NCBI RefSeq assembly: GCF_002770725.1
Contig: NZ_NQVN01000011.1
Location: forward strand, 62,001 to 126,000
Source of the DNA: Pleomorphomonas carboxyditropha
GTDB lineage: Bacteria > Pseudomonadota > Alphaproteobacteria > Rhizobiales > Pleomorphomonadaceae
Reading direction: 5' to 3'
DNA: 64,000 nt
Each line of letters opens with the position of its first letter. The first letter of the stretch is position 1. Shown here piece by piece: positions 51,223 through 60,586 of the stretch. A program made the translations under genes and the position numbers. The notes beneath the pieces were generated by a model that was not told where the DNA came from, did not search any database, and was given only the letters and a program-made list of their open reading frames with translations.

Positions 51223-52116
51223 ATGGTCATAGCCTTCGACATCGGCGGCACGAAAATCGCGGCGGCGCGGGTCGGCGCCGACATGACGGCCAGCGAAATC
51301 GGCCGCGTGCCGACGCCCATCCGCGACTACGACGCCTTCTGCGCCGCCATCGCCGATCTCGCCGGGCCTGGCGATGAGCCGATCGGCATTTCCATCGCCG
51401 GCGTGGTCGATCCGCGCGACGGCCGGCTCACCGTCGCCAACATTCCCTGCGCCGATGGAAGGCCGCTTGCCGGCGACCTCGAGGCGCGTCTCGGCCGGCG
51501 CGTGCGCGTGCTCAACGACGCCAAGGCCTTCGCGCTGGCCGAAGCCACCACCGGCCTCGGCAAGGGGCACGCGTCGGTGTTCGCGGTGATCGTCGGCACC
51601 GGCGTCGGCGGCGCCTTCGTGTTGAACGGCCGGCTCGTCATGGGCGCGACCGGCAGCGCCGGCGAATGGGGCCATGGCCCGGCGGCGGCGACCCGCACCG
51701 GCGCCGCCCTGCCGATCGTCCGCTGCGGCTGCGGCCAGCCCGGCTGCGTCGACACCCTGGGCGGGGCGCGCGGCCTCGAACGCCTGCATCGCCATCTCTC
51801 GGACATCGAGGCGGACAGCCCCGCCATTCTCGCCGCCTGGCAGCAGGGCGAGCCGGATGCCGTGCGGACGCTCGACGTCTATCTCGACGTGGTCGGCGGC
51901 GCGCTTGCCAACACGGTCAATATCCTCGATCCCGACATCGTGCCGATCGGCGGCGGCCTGGCCCGCAACCCGGCGCTGATCGCCGCCATCGACGCCGAAG
52001 TCCGGGCGCGCACGCTCGGCCGCCGGGCGACGGCGCTCTGCGTGCCCACCGAGGCCGGACCAGAAAAGGGCCTCGTCGGCGCCGCGCTGCACGTATCGGA
52101 AACCGCCCCGTCATGA
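51223..52116 (+). CDS. ROK-family sugar kinase
   Basis: 297 residues. The N-terminal phosphate-binding motif FDIGGTKIAAAR and the ROK zinc motif CGCGQPGCVDTLGG are present (the usual Glu after the last Cys is replaced by an Asp one position on). GVGGAFVLNG and EWGHGP complete the active site. Glucokinase or N-acetylglucosamine/ManNAc kinase activity is likely. GAGAGGAA precedes the ATG. The stop overlaps the cutC start (ATGA). Confidence 0.9.
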   Translation: MVIAFDIGGTKIAAARVGADMTASEIGRVPTPIRDYDAFCAAIADLAGPGDEPIGISIAGVVDPRDGRLTVANIPCADGRPLAGDLEARLGRRVRVLNDAKAFALAEATTGLGKGHASVFAVIVGTGVGGAFVLNGRLVMGATGSAGEWGHGPAAATRTGAALPIVRCGCGQPGCVDTLGGARGLERLHRHLSDIEADSPAILAAWQQGEPDAVRTLDVYLDVVGGALANTVNILDPDIVPIGGGLARNPALIAAIDAEVRARTLGRRATALCVPTEAGPEKGLVGAALHVSETAPS

Positions 52117-52841
52117 CCGTCCGCCTCGAAGTCTGCATCGACGACGTTCTCGGCCTCGACGCCTGCGCCGCCGGCGGCGCCGATCGCATCGAGCTCTGCT
52201 CGGCGCTCGATCTCGGCGGCCTCACCCCGTCGCCCGGCCTGATCGCCGCCGCCGCGCAATCCGCCGTGCCGGCCCGCGCCATGATCCGGCCGCGTGCCGG
52301 CGACTTCCGTTTCACCGAGGCGGAGGTCGATGCCATGTTGGCCGACATTGCGGCGGTGCGGGCGGCCGGCCTTGCCGGCGTCGTGCTCGGCGCGACGACG
52401 GCGGACAGCGAACTCGACAAACCGGTCCTGGCCCGCCTCGTCGCGGCGGCCGGCGGCCTCGGCAGGACGCTGCACCGCGTCGTCGACCTGCTGCCCGATC
52501 CCGTCGCTTCCGTCGACCTCGCCGTCGAGCTCGGCTTCGACTGCATCCTGACCTCCGGCGGAGCCCTCATCGCCGAAGCCGGCGCCGCCGTCGTCGCCGC
52601 CATGGTGGAGCGCGCCGCCGGCCGCATCGACATCATGGCCGGCAGCGGCGTCCGGCCGGAGAATGCCGCCGCCATCCGTCGCGCCACGCGCGCAGGCTGG
52701 CTGCATTCGTCCTGCGCCCGTGCCGAGACAAATGATAAGGATATCCGTCGCTTCGGCTTCGGGCCGGCCGAGCGGCGCATCGCCGATCCCGACCGCATCC
52801 GGACGCTCAAGGCGGCCGCCATGCTTGGAGAGCCGTCTTGA
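52113..52841 (+). CDS. cutC: CutC-family TIM-barrel protein
   Basis: 242 residues with the CutC signature LEVCIDDVLGLDACAAGGAD and the barrel segments IRPRAGDF, GVVLGATT, LHRVVDL, ILTSGG and IMAGSGVRPEN. It was first named for copper tolerance in E. coli, but that role is doubtful and the barrel suggests an enzyme. Translational coupling to a ROK sugar kinase points to carbohydrate metabolism (inference). Its stop overlaps the TTG start of the next gene. Confidence 0.92.
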   Translation: MTVRLEVCIDDVLGLDACAAGGADRIELCSALDLGGLTPSPGLIAAAAQSAVPARAMIRPRAGDFRFTEAEVDAMLADIAAVRAAGLAGVVLGATTADSELDKPVLARLVAAAGGLGRTLHRVVDLLPDPVASVDLAVELGFDCILTSGGALIAEAGAAVVAAMVERAAGRIDIMAGSGVRPENAAAIRRATRAGWLHSSCARAETNDKDIRRFGFGPAERRIADPDRIRTLKAAAMLGEPS

Positions 52842-53704
52842 TCCTCAGCGATAACGTCAAGGGCGCCGTGCTGGCGGTCTGCGCCTTCGGCATCTTCTCG
52901 ATCGCCGACACCATCGTCAAATACGAGACCCAGTTCCTGCCCGTTCCGGCCGTGACGGCGATGATCACCGGCGCGGCGACATTGTTCATCGCGCTTTACG
53001 CCGTCCTGAAAGGCCAGGGGCGCGCGCTCGTGCCGGCGACCCCGGCCTTCACGCTCGGCCGCGGCGCCCTGCTCGCCAGCGAAACGGCGATCGTCTACTA
53101 CGCCTTCTCGGCCATCCCGCTCGCCGACGTCTATGTTCTCACCTTCCTCGCGCCGATCTTCGTGTCGGTGATCGCCATCGCCACGCTCGGCGAACGGCCG
53201 TCGCCGCTGGTGGCGGCCGGCATCGTGCTCGGCTTCGTCGGCGTGCTCGTCGCCTTCCGCCCCGGCGCCATGGGCTTCGGCCTCGGTCATTTCGCCGCCG
53301 CCGGATCGGCGCTGATCTTCGCGGTGACCTTGGTGATGATCCGCGTCGCCGCGCCGCGCGAATCCGATCTCGCGCTGGTCATCAGCCCGATGGTCATCCT
53401 GGCGATCTGCAGCGGCCTCGTGACGCTGTCGACCACCGGCTTTCCGGCCGTCACCGCCGGCGAGGCGGCGCTCATCCTCATCGGCGGCTTCTGCCTGTTT
53501 GCCGGCAATTTCCTGATCGTCCGGGCCTACCGCGTCGGCGCCGCCTCCTTCGTCGCCCCCTTCCAATATTGCCTGATCTTCTGGGGCGCGCTCAACGGCT
53601 GGCTGGTGTTCGGCGCCTCGGTGGAGCTGTTCACCTGGATCGGCGCGGCGATCATCGTCGTCGCCGGCCTCATGGTGTTGCGGACCGACCGGGCTACAGC
53701 CTGA
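52838..53704 (+). CDS. EamA/DMT-family transporter
   Basis: 288 residues, ten hydrophobic helices in two EamA repeats (helix rhythm of drug/metabolite exporters; the second repeat starts near GHFAAAGSALIFAVTL). The TTG start (TTGATCCTC) overlaps the cutC stop, and no better start lies within the first helix, so weak, coupled initiation is likely. The substrate is unknown. It is the last gene of the kinase-cutC unit. Confidence 0.88.
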   Translation: MILSDNVKGAVLAVCAFGIFSIADTIVKYETQFLPVPAVTAMITGAATLFIALYAVLKGQGRALVPATPAFTLGRGALLASETAIVYYAFSAIPLADVYVLTFLAPIFVSVIAIATLGERPSPLVAAGIVLGFVGVLVAFRPGAMGFGLGHFAAAGSALIFAVTLVMIRVAAPRESDLALVISPMVILAICSGLVTLSTTGFPAVTAGEAALILIGGFCLFAGNFLIVRAYRVGAASFVAPFQYCLIFWGALNGWLVFGASVELFTWIGAAIIVVAGLMVLRTDRATA

Positions 53705-53789
53705 ACAAGTTTGCCGAGGTCGCTGTTCTGCCGCGCCCGCTTGATGCGGACGGCTCCGCGACGTAGCCTGTCCTTGCGGAGGAAACGCC

Positions 53790-54620
53790 ATGGCCAATCT
53801 CGAAGGAACGGTCGCAGTCGTCACCGGCGCCGGCCGAGGCATCGGGCGGGAAATCGCCCTTCATCAGGCGCGTGCCGGCGCCAGGGTCGCGGCCCTTGCC
53901 CGCACTGCTCGCGAGATCGAGGAGACCGCCGCCCTGATCGCCGCCGAAGGCGGCAAGGCGATCGCCGTTCCGGTCGATCTCGTCGATCGGACCGCCGTCG
54001 AGGCGGCCGTCGCCCGCGTCAGTGCCGAACTCGGGCCGATCGACACGCTGGTCAACAACCATGGCTCCTTCCGGGCGTTCGGCCCGATCTGGGACTGCGA
54101 TCCCGATACCTGGTGGAGCGATATCGAGATCAACCTGCGCGGCACCTTCCACACCTGCCGCGCCGTGGCGCCGCTCCTGCGCGCCCGCGGTCGCGGCCGC
54201 ATCGTCAATCTGGTCGGCGGCGGCACCGGCACCAGCTTTCCCAACGGCTCCGGCTATGCCGCGAGCAAGGCGGCGATCATGCGCTTCACCGAGTGCCTCG
54301 ACGACACCGTGAAGGACGCCGGCGTCCATGCCTTCGCCGTCGATCCGGGGCTGGTACGCACCGCCATGACCGAGCTCCAGCTCTATTCGGACGAGGGCAG
54401 GAAGCACCTGCCCGGCATCGAGCGGCTGTTCGACGAGGGCGTCGACATCCCGCCGGACCGGGCCGCCGCCCTGATCGCCGACATCGCCGCCGGCCGCTTC
54501 GATAAGCTGGCCGGGCGCATGCTGCGCGGCGTCGAGGATCGCGACGCGCTGGAAAGAGCGATGGACGATCTCGTCGCCACCGACGGCCGGGCGCTGAGGC
54601 TGACGCGGCTCGATATCTGA
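53790..54620 (+). CDS. Short-chain dehydrogenase/reductase
   Basis: 276 residues, classical SDR. The cofactor motif is VVTGAGRGIG (TGxxxGxG), followed by LVNNHG (NNxG type) and the catalytic YAASK, with the upstream Ser replaced by the GGGTGTSFPNG region. NAD(P)-dependent alcohol or ketone oxidoreductase of unknown substrate. GGAGGAAA lies upstream of the ATG. It is convergent with the LDH/MDH-type gene. Confidence 0.9.
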   Translation: MANLEGTVAVVTGAGRGIGREIALHQARAGARVAALARTAREIEETAALIAAEGGKAIAVPVDLVDRTAVEAAVARVSAELGPIDTLVNNHGSFRAFGPIWDCDPDTWWSDIEINLRGTFHTCRAVAPLLRARGRGRIVNLVGGGTGTSFPNGSGYAASKAAIMRFTECLDDTVKDAGVHAFAVDPGLVRTAMTELQLYSDEGRKHLPGIERLFDEGVDIPPDRAAALIADIAAGRFDKLAGRMLRGVEDRDALERAMDDLVATDGRALRLTRLDI

Positions 54621-54639
54621 CGGTCTGGGCGTAGACGAT

Positions 54640-55584
54640 CTACCCGGCCGTCTGCGCCTCGGCCTGTGCCAGCAGCGCCAGCACGTGGGCGTGCGAGGCC
54701 TCGAAGGCCGCCTGCTCCTCATCGGTGAAGCGGCAGGCGACGATGGCCTCGCGGCCGGCGCGGCCGATGACGCAGGGCACGCTCATCACCACGTCGGAGA
54801 CGCCGTATTCGCCCTGCAACAGCGTGCCGACCGGCAGCACCGAGCGTTCGTTGCCGGCAATCGCCCGGATGATGCGGAACACCGAGGCAGCGATGCCGTG
54901 GTTGGTGTTGCCCTTGCCGGCGAAGATGTCGAGGCCGATCTGCAGCACCCGCCGCCTGACCTCGGTGCGATCGATCGGCGGCAGGCCGTTCAGCTCGCAA
55001 TAGCTGTCGACGTCGAGGCCGCAGACGTTGCAGAGGCTCCAGGGAATGAAGCCGGTGTCGCTGTGGTCGCCGAGCACCCAGCCGAAGATGTTCTTGGGGT
55101 CGATCGCCACGTGCTCGCTGACGATGCGCATGAAGCGGGCGGTGTCGACGATGGTGCCGAGGCTGATCACCCGCTCCTTCGGGAAGGACGAGTGGCGCAG
55201 CACCACCTGCACCAGGATGTCGACGGGGTTGGTGACCATCAGCACGATGGCGCCCGGCGACGTCCGCTCCACCTCGGCGATGACCGACTTCATGATGGCG
55301 CTGTTGATCTGGGCCAGCGCGTCGCGCGTCTGCCCGGGCTTGATCTGGGCGCCGGCGGTGATCACTACGATGTCGCTGCCGGCGGAATCCGCGTAATCGC
55401 CGGCGATGAGGCGGGGGTTCTGGGCGTAGATGAAGGACGTGGTGTGCGAGAAGTCCCAGATCTCGGCCTGCGCCTTGGCGCCGGCCTGATCGATCACCAC
55501 GATTTCCGAGGCGACGCCGCTGTTGAGAAGATGGCCGACCACCTCGGTGCCGACCGCTCCCATGCCGATGACCGTGATCTTCAC
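54640..55584 (-). CDS. Lactate/malate dehydrogenase-family 2-hydroxyacid dehydrogenase
   Basis: 314 residues from a GTG start with AGGGGCAGC upstream (an ATG six codons earlier lacks a ribosome site). The Rossmann motif is IGMGAVGTEVVG, the catalytic His lies in GDHSDTGFIPWS, and substrate arginines in KPGQTR and near DTARFM are kept. The residue that is Gln in lactate and Arg in malate dehydrogenases is Ile here (AGAQIKPG). This argues against both standard substrates and suggests a bulkier, non-polar 2-oxoacid (inference). Confidence 0.9.
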   Translation of the reverse strand: MKITVIGMGAVGTEVVGHLLNSGVASEIVVIDQAGAKAQAEIWDFSHTTSFIYAQNPRLIAGDYADSAGSDIVVITAGAQIKPGQTRDALAQINSAIMKSVIAEVERTSPGAIVLMVTNPVDILVQVVLRHSSFPKERVISLGTIVDTARFMRIVSEHVAIDPKNIFGWVLGDHSDTGFIPWSLCNVCGLDVDSYCELNGLPPIDRTEVRRRVLQIGLDIFAGKGNTNHGIAASVFRIIRAIAGNERSVLPVGTLLQGEYGVSDVVMSVPCVIGRAGREAIVACRFTDEEQAAFEASHAHVLALLAQAEAQTAG

Positions 55585-55710
55585 CGCTGCCCCCTGACGC
55601 ATGATCGAGAGCTGAATCTAGATCACTTCGCGCGACAAGAGGCAATTGCCGGATGAGCTCGGCACCCGCGATCCCTATGACATTTTAATATCCTCGCTCT
55701 CCGCTCCGTC

Positions 55711-55731
55711 TCGAACCCCTATGCGGTTCGA
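55711..55731. repeat. Short inverted repeat in the kdp upstream region
   Basis: TCGAACC and GGTTCGA arms of 7 bp with a 7-nt spacer, about 135 bp before the first small ORF of the kdp operon. It could be an operator or leader hairpin; no KdpE consensus match was established. Confidence 0.3.
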
Positions 55732-55865
55732 CCCTACCTTATGACCAGACTTCGTGATCCGCCCGCCGGCCGTCGCGGCGAGACGGGAGATGAATTCGTG
55801 CGCGGTGAAGCCTTCGGACGGTCAAAGGCGAACCACCGCCCCGGATCGACCTGGGAGTTCCAAAG

Positions 55866-55946
55866 ATGGATATCGTCCTGTCGCTTTCAGGCATCGCCTT
55901 TTTCGCACTGATGCTCGGCTACGTCCGAGCCTGCGAACGACTTTGA
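55866..55946 (+). CDS. 26-residue membrane microprotein at the head of the kdp operon
   Basis: Encodes one hydrophobic helix (IVLSLSGIAFFALMLGYVRA) ending in CERL, with GGGAG ten bases before the ATG. The kdpF start lies 17 bp after its stop. The size, single-helix nature and position immediately before kdpF suggest a Kdp-associated subunit or stabiliser rather than chance. I recognise no named family. Confidence 0.65.
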   Translation: MDIVLSLSGIAFFALMLGYVRACERL

Positions 55947-55963
55947 CCCTCGGAGTATCGGCC

Positions 55964-56053
55964 ATGCTGTTCGAATACATCCTGGGCGCCGCCACCGCGG
56001 CGTTCCTCTGCGGCTATCTGATTTACGCCCTAGTCCGCCCCGAACGCTTCTAG
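55964..56053 (+). CDS. kdpF: KdpF, small subunit of the K+-transporting ATPase
   Basis: 29 residues, one membrane helix (LGAATAAFLCGYLIYALVRP), the typical KdpF ending PERF. GGAG lies about ten bases before the ATG. In E. coli the 29-residue KdpF stabilises the KdpABC complex. Separated from kdpA by a repeat element. Confidence 0.93.
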   Translation: MLFEYILGAATAAFLCGYLIYALVRPERF

Positions 56054-56054
56054 A

Positions 56055-56154
56055 GCATCGGACCGAAAAGTGGACTCCGGTTTTCGGAAAATCCGACGCG
56101 ATAACAAGAAACTAGATCGTCACTCCGCGTCCGTCAGGACGCGTGACGATCTAG
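56055..56154. repeat. Palindromic rhizobial-type repeat between kdpF and kdpA
   Basis: Two adjacent hairpins. The first, 56055-56099, has CCGAAAA/TTTTCGG arms inside an imperfect GCATCGGA/TCCGACGC pair. The second, 56112-56154, has perfect 12-bp outer arms (CTAGATCGTCAC with GTGACGATCTAG) and a GCGTCC/GGACGC inner stem. The first resembles the dispersed GC-ATCGGACCGAAAAGTGG type of intergenic repeat common in Hyphomicrobiales. It lies within the operon and will be transcribed. Confidence 0.8.
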
Positions 56155-56179
56155 ACAGCACCCGGCCAGGAATTTTCCC

Positions 56180-57883
56180 ATGACCATCAACGGATGGATA
56201 CAGATCCTCGTCTTCTGCGGGATCGTCGTTCTGCTCGCCCGGCCGCTGGGCGGCTACATGACCGCCGTCTTCGCCGGCGAGCGAACGCCGCTGTCGCTGC
56301 TCCTCGGCCCGGTCGAACGCGGTCTCTACCGCCTCGCCGGTACCAGCGAGCGGGAGGAGCAGCACTGGACCGCCTACGCGGTGGCCATGCTGCTGTTCAA
56401 CCTTCTCGGCTTCCTGCTGCTCTATCTGGTGCTGCGCCTTCAGGGCTCCCTGCCGCTCAACCCGGCCGGCATGACCAATGTGCCGCCGGAGCTCGCCTTC
56501 AACACCGCCGTCAGCTTCGTGACCAACACCAACTGGCAGAACTACGGCGGCGAAACCACCATGTCCTATCTCGCCCAGATGCTGGGGCTGACCGTGCAGA
56601 ACTTCCTGTCGGCGGCCACCGGCATCGCGCTGGCCATGGCGCTGATCCGCGCCTTTGCCCGCAAGTCGGTGCGGACGGTGGGCAACTTCTGGGTCGACCT
56701 GACGCGCGGCACGCTCTACCTGCTGCTGCCGCTGTCGATCGTCATGACACTGGTTTTCGTCTGGCTCGGCATGCCGCAGACGCTGGGCGGTTCGGTCGAT
56801 GCGACGACGCTGGAGGGTGCGAGGCAGACCATCGCCGTCGGACCGGTCGCCTCGCAGATCGCCATCAAGATGCTCGGCACCAACGGCGGCGGCTTCTTCA
56901 ACGCCAACGCCGCCCATCCCTTCGAGAATCCCGACGCCATTTCCAACCTGATCCAGATGGTGGCGATCTTCGCCATCGGCGCGGCGCTGACCAACGTCTT
57001 CGGCCGCATGGTCGGCAACGAGAAGCAGGGCTGGGCCATCTTCGCCGCCATGGGCGCCCTGTTCCTCGCCGGCGTCGCGGTCTGCTACTGGGCCGAGGCG
57101 GCCGGCAATCCGCTGGTCCATGCCCTCGGCATCGACGGCGGCAACATGGAAGGCAAGGAAGCCCGCTTCGGCACGGCGCTGTCGGCGCTGTTCGCCGTCG
57201 TCACCACCGCCGCCTCCTGCGGCGCGGTCAATGCCATGCACGACAGCTTCATGGCGCTCGGCGGCATGATCCCGCTGATCAACATGATGCTCGGCGAGAT
57301 CATCGTCGGCGGCGTGGGCGCCGGCTTCTACGGCATCCTGATGTTCGTGGTGATCGCCATCTTCGTCGCCGGCCTGATGGTCGGCCGCACCCCCGAGTAT
57401 CTCGGCAAGAAGATCGAGGCCAAGGAAGTGAAGATGGCCATGCTGGCCGTGCTCTGCCTGCCGCTCGCCATGCTCGGCTTCGCGGCAGTGGCGGTGGTGC
57501 TGCCGACCGGCGTCGCCTCGGTCGCCAACGCCGGGCCGCACGGCTTTTCGGAAATCCTCTACGCCTACACCTCGGCGGCGGCCAACAACGGCTCGGCCTT
57601 CGGCGGCCTCACCGGCAACACGCCCTGGTACAACGTCACCCTCGGCGTCGCCATGCTGATGGGCCGCTTCCTGGTGATCGTTCCGGCGCTGGCGATCGCC
57701 GGCTCGGTCGCCGCCAAGAAGACGGTTCCGGCGTCGGCCGGCACCTTCCCCACCGATGGCACATTGTTCGTCGGCCTCCTGACGGGCGTGATCGTCATCG
57801 TCGGCGGCCTCACCTTCTTCCCGGCGCTGGCGCTCGGGCCGGTGGTCGAACACCTGGCGATCGCCGCCGGGCAGACCTTCTGA
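56180..57883 (+). CDS. kdpA: KdpA, K+-channel-like subunit of the Kdp ATPase
   Basis: 567 residues, about ten membrane helices. Four degenerate selectivity-filter regions are recognisable, including [27 protein letters not shown] and [12 protein letters not shown]. KdpA captures K+ with micromolar affinity or better and passes it to KdpB. Follows kdpF in the operon; KdpB starts 26 bp after its stop. Confidence 0.98.
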   Translation: MTINGWIQILVFCGIVVLLARPLGGYMTAVFAGERTPLSLLLGPVERGLYRLAGTSEREEQHWTAYAVAMLLFNLLGFLLLYLVLRLQGSLPLNPAGMTNVPPELAFNTAVSFVTNTNWQNYGGETTMSYLAQMLGLTVQNFLSAATGIALAMALIRAFARKSVRTVGNFWVDLTRGTLYLLLPLSIVMTLVFVWLGMPQTLGGSVDATTLEGARQTIAVGPVASQIAIKMLGTNGGGFFNANAAHPFENPDAISNLIQMVAIFAIGAALTNVFGRMVGNEKQGWAIFAAMGALFLAGVAVCYWAEAAGNPLVHALGIDGGNMEGKEARFGTALSALFAVVTTAASCGAVNAMHDSFMALGGMIPLINMMLGEIIVGGVGAGFYGILMFVVIAIFVAGLMVGRTPEYLGKKIEAKEVKMAMLAVLCLPLAMLGFAAVAVVLPTGVASVANAGPHGFSEILYAYTSAAANNGSAFGGLTGNTPWYNVTLGVAMLMGRFLVIVPALAIAGSVAAKKTVPASAGTFPTDGTLFVGLLTGVIVIVGGLTFFPALALGPVVEHLAIAAGQTF

Positions 57884-57909
57884 GCCACCGGACGGACAAG
57901 GAGTTTTTC

Positions 57910-59952
57910 ATGTCGAAGTCCAGATCCGCCAGCCTTGTCGACGCCGGCATCCTGCTGCCGGCGATCGGCGGCGCCTTCCGCAAGCTCGATCCGCGCAGCC
58001 TGATCCGCAATCCGGTGATGTTCGTCGTCGCCGTCGTCTCGGCGCTGACCACCGTGCTGCTCATCAGGGATCTCGTCGCCGGCAGCGGCCAGCTCGGCTT
58101 TTCCTTCCAGATCGTCCTCTGGCTGTGGTTCACCCTGCTGTTCGCCAACTTCGCCGAGGCGGTGGCGGAAGGACGCGGCAAGGCGCAGGCCGACGCCCTG
58201 CGCCGCACCCGCACCGAAACGCAGGCCAAGCTCGTCACCGGCGACGACAACGCCTATCGCATGGTTCCCGGCCACAGCCTCAAGGTCGGCGATGTTTTGC
58301 TGGTCGAGGCGGGCGACATCATCCCTTCCGACGGCGAGGTGATCGAGGGCGTCGCCTCGGTCAACGAGGCGGCGATCACCGGCGAATCCGCCCCGGTGAT
58401 CCGCGAATCCGGCGGCGACCGTTCGGCGGTGACCGGCGGCACCGAGGTGCTGTCCGACTGGATCCGCGTGCGCATCACGGCGGCCGCCGGCTCCACCTTC
58501 ATCGACCGCATGATCGCGCTGGTGGAAGGCGCCGAGCGGCAGAAGACGCCCAACGAGATCGCCCTCAATATCCTCCTGGCCGGCATGACGCTGATCTTCG
58601 TGCTGGCGACCGTCACCATCCCGAGCTTTGCCAGCTACGCCGGCGGCTCCATCCCGGTGGTCGTGCTGGTCGCCCTGTTCGTGACGCTGATCCCGACCAC
58701 CATCGGCGCGCTGCTCTCGGCCATCGGCATCGCCGGCATGGACCGCCTCGTCCGCTTCAACGTGCTGGCCATGTCGGGCCGCGCCGTCGAGGCGGCCGGC
58801 GACGTCGATACGCTGCTGCTCGACAAGACCGGCACCATCACCCTCGGCAACCGCCAGGCCACCGAGTTCCACCCGGTGGCGGGCATCGCCGCCGAGGAGC
58901 TGGCCGACGCGACGCAGCTCGCCTCGCTGGCCGACGAGACGCCCGAGGGCCGGTCGGTCGTCGTGCTCGCCAAGGAGAAATACGGTCTGCGCGGCCGGGA
59001 GATGGAGAGCCTGCACGCCACGTTCGTTCCCTTCACCGCCCAGACGCGGATGAGCGGCGTCGACTACGACGGCCTCAGCATCCGCAAGGGCGCCGTCGAC
59101 GCCATCCTCGCCGAGGCCGATCCAGCCGCCGCCGCGTCGCTGCGCGAGGTCCGGACGATCGCCGACGGTATCGCCAAGACGGGCGGCACGCCGTTGGCGG
59201 TGATGCGAAACGGCCGTGTTCTCGGCGTCATCGAGCTCAAGGACATCGTCAAGGGCGGTATCCGCGAGCGCTTCGCCGAGCTCCGGCGCATGGGCATCCG
59301 CACGGTGATGATCACCGGCGACAATCCGATGACCGCCGCCGCCATCGCCGCCGAGGCCGGCGTCGACGACTTCCTCGCCCAGGCGACTCCCGAGGACAAG
59401 CTGAAGCTGATCCGCGCCGAGCAGGCCAAGGGCAAGCTGGTGGCCATGTGCGGCGACGGCACCAACGACGCACCAGCCCTTGCCCAGTCGGACGTCGGCG
59501 TCGCCATGAACACCGGCACCGTCGCCGCCCGCGAGGCCGGCAACATGGTGGATCTCGACAGCGATCCGACCAAGCTGATCGAGATCGTCGAGATCGGCAA
59601 GCAGCTGCTGATGACGCGCGGCGCTCTCACCACCTTTTCGATCGCCAATGACGTCGCCAAGTATTTCGCCATTATCCCGGCCATGTTCCTGGCCTTTTAT
59701 CCGCAGCTCGGCGCGCTCAACGTGATGGGCCTCGCCACGCCGCAAAGCGCCATCCTCTCGGCGATCATCTTCAACGCCCTGATCATCGTGGCGCTGATCC
59801 CGCTGGCGCTCAAGGGCGTGCGCTACCGGCCGGTCGGCGCCGGCGCGCTTCTTACCCGCAATCTTCTGATTTACGGCCTCGGCGGCATCATCGTGCCCTT
59901 CGTCGGCATCAAGGCGATCGATCTCGCCGTCACCGCCCTCGGCCTTGCCTGA
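57910..59952 (+). CDS. kdpB: KdpB, P-type ATPase subunit
   Basis: 680 residues, type IA P-type ATPase. The phosphorylated Asp305 is in [10 protein letters not shown]; the actuator TGES motif ([10 protein letters not shown]) and hinge [14 protein letters not shown] are intact. Seven membrane helices expected. AAGGAG precedes the ATG. A long open frame running through kdpA in another frame joins this one by chance and is not the gene start. Confidence 0.98.
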   Translation: MSKSRSASLVDAGILLPAIGGAFRKLDPRSLIRNPVMFVVAVVSALTTVLLIRDLVAGSGQLGFSFQIVLWLWFTLLFANFAEAVAEGRGKAQADALRRTRTETQAKLVTGDDNAYRMVPGHSLKVGDVLLVEAGDIIPSDGEVIEGVASVNEAAITGESAPVIRESGGDRSAVTGGTEVLSDWIRVRITAAAGSTFIDRMIALVEGAERQKTPNEIALNILLAGMTLIFVLATVTIPSFASYAGGSIPVVVLVALFVTLIPTTIGALLSAIGIAGMDRLVRFNVLAMSGRAVEAAGDVDTLLLDKTGTITLGNRQATEFHPVAGIAAEELADATQLASLADETPEGRSVVVLAKEKYGLRGREMESLHATFVPFTAQTRMSGVDYDGLSIRKGAVDAILAEADPAAAASLREVRTIADGIAKTGGTPLAVMRNGRVLGVIELKDIVKGGIRERFAELRRMGIRTVMITGDNPMTAAAIAAEAGVDDFLAQATPEDKLKLIRAEQAKGKLVAMCGDGTNDAPALAQSDVGVAMNTGTVAAREAGNMVDLDSDPTKLIEIVEIGKQLLMTRGALTTFSIANDVAKYFAIIPAMFLAFYPQLGALNVMGLATPQSAILSAIIFNALIIVALIPLALKGVRYRPVGAGALLTRNLLIYGLGGIIVPFVGIKAIDLAVTALGLA

Positions 59953-59964
59953 AGGACCATTTCC

Positions 59965-60534
59965 ATGTTGAAGCAACTGAGGCCGTCAGCGGTCATCCTC
60001 CTCGCCATGGCCGCCCTGACCGGCCTCGCCTACCCGCTCGCCATGACCGGCATCGCTCAGGCGGTCTTTCCCCATCAGGCGGCCGGCAGCCTGATCGAGA
60101 GGAACGGCACCGTCATCGGCTCGGAGCTGATCGGACAGAATTTTACGGGCGAGGCCTATTTCCACGGCCGCCCCTCGGCGGCCGGCGCCGGATATGACGC
60201 CTCGAGCTCCAGCGGCTCCAACCTCGGCCCGGCCAACCCGAAGCTGATCGACCGCATCCGTGCCGACGCGGAAAAGCTGAGAAGCGAGAATCCCGACACG
60301 CCCCTGCCGATCGATCTCGTCACCACCTCCGGCAGCGGCCTCGATCCTCAGATCTCGCCCGAAGCGGCCTATTTCCAGATCCCGCGCGTGGCCAGGGCAC
60401 GCGGGCTGGATCAAGCCTCGCTCAAGAGGCTGGTGGATGCCCAGATCGACGGGCGCGAGCTGGGTTTCCTGGGAGAGCCGGCCGTCAACGTGTTGAAACT
60501 CAACCTCGCTCTCGACGCCCTGCCAAAGAAGTGA
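59965..60534 (+). CDS. kdpC: KdpC subunit of the Kdp ATPase
   Basis: 189 residues. One N-terminal membrane helix ([20 protein letters not shown]) and a periplasmic domain with the family segments [45 protein letters not shown] and [10 protein letters not shown]. It acts as a catalytic chaperone of KdpB. Begins 12 bp after kdpB. Confidence 0.98.
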   Translation: MLKQLRPSAVILLAMAALTGLAYPLAMTGIAQAVFPHQAAGSLIERNGTVIGSELIGQNFTGEAYFHGRPSAAGAGYDASSSSGSNLGPANPKLIDRIRADAEKLRSENPDTPLPIDLVTTSGSGLDPQISPEAAYFQIPRVARARGLDQASLKRLVDAQIDGRELGFLGEPAVNVLKLNLALDALPKK

Positions 60535-60586
60535 TCGAATCCGGTCGGGGCCGTTCCGCGGCCCCGATCCGCCACGCGAGGACGTC

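Noticed and set aside
55603-55865. Riboswitch (for example cyclic-di-AMP type) controlling kdp
   Set aside because: Only a short 7-bp inverted repeat is visible; no riboswitch core could be recognised, and KdpDE regulation is present.
56194-57909. Long frame joining kdpA (other frame) to kdpB
   Set aside because: It encodes an Arg/Gly-rich low-complexity shadow over kdpA; KdpB has a clear ribosome site and start at 57910.
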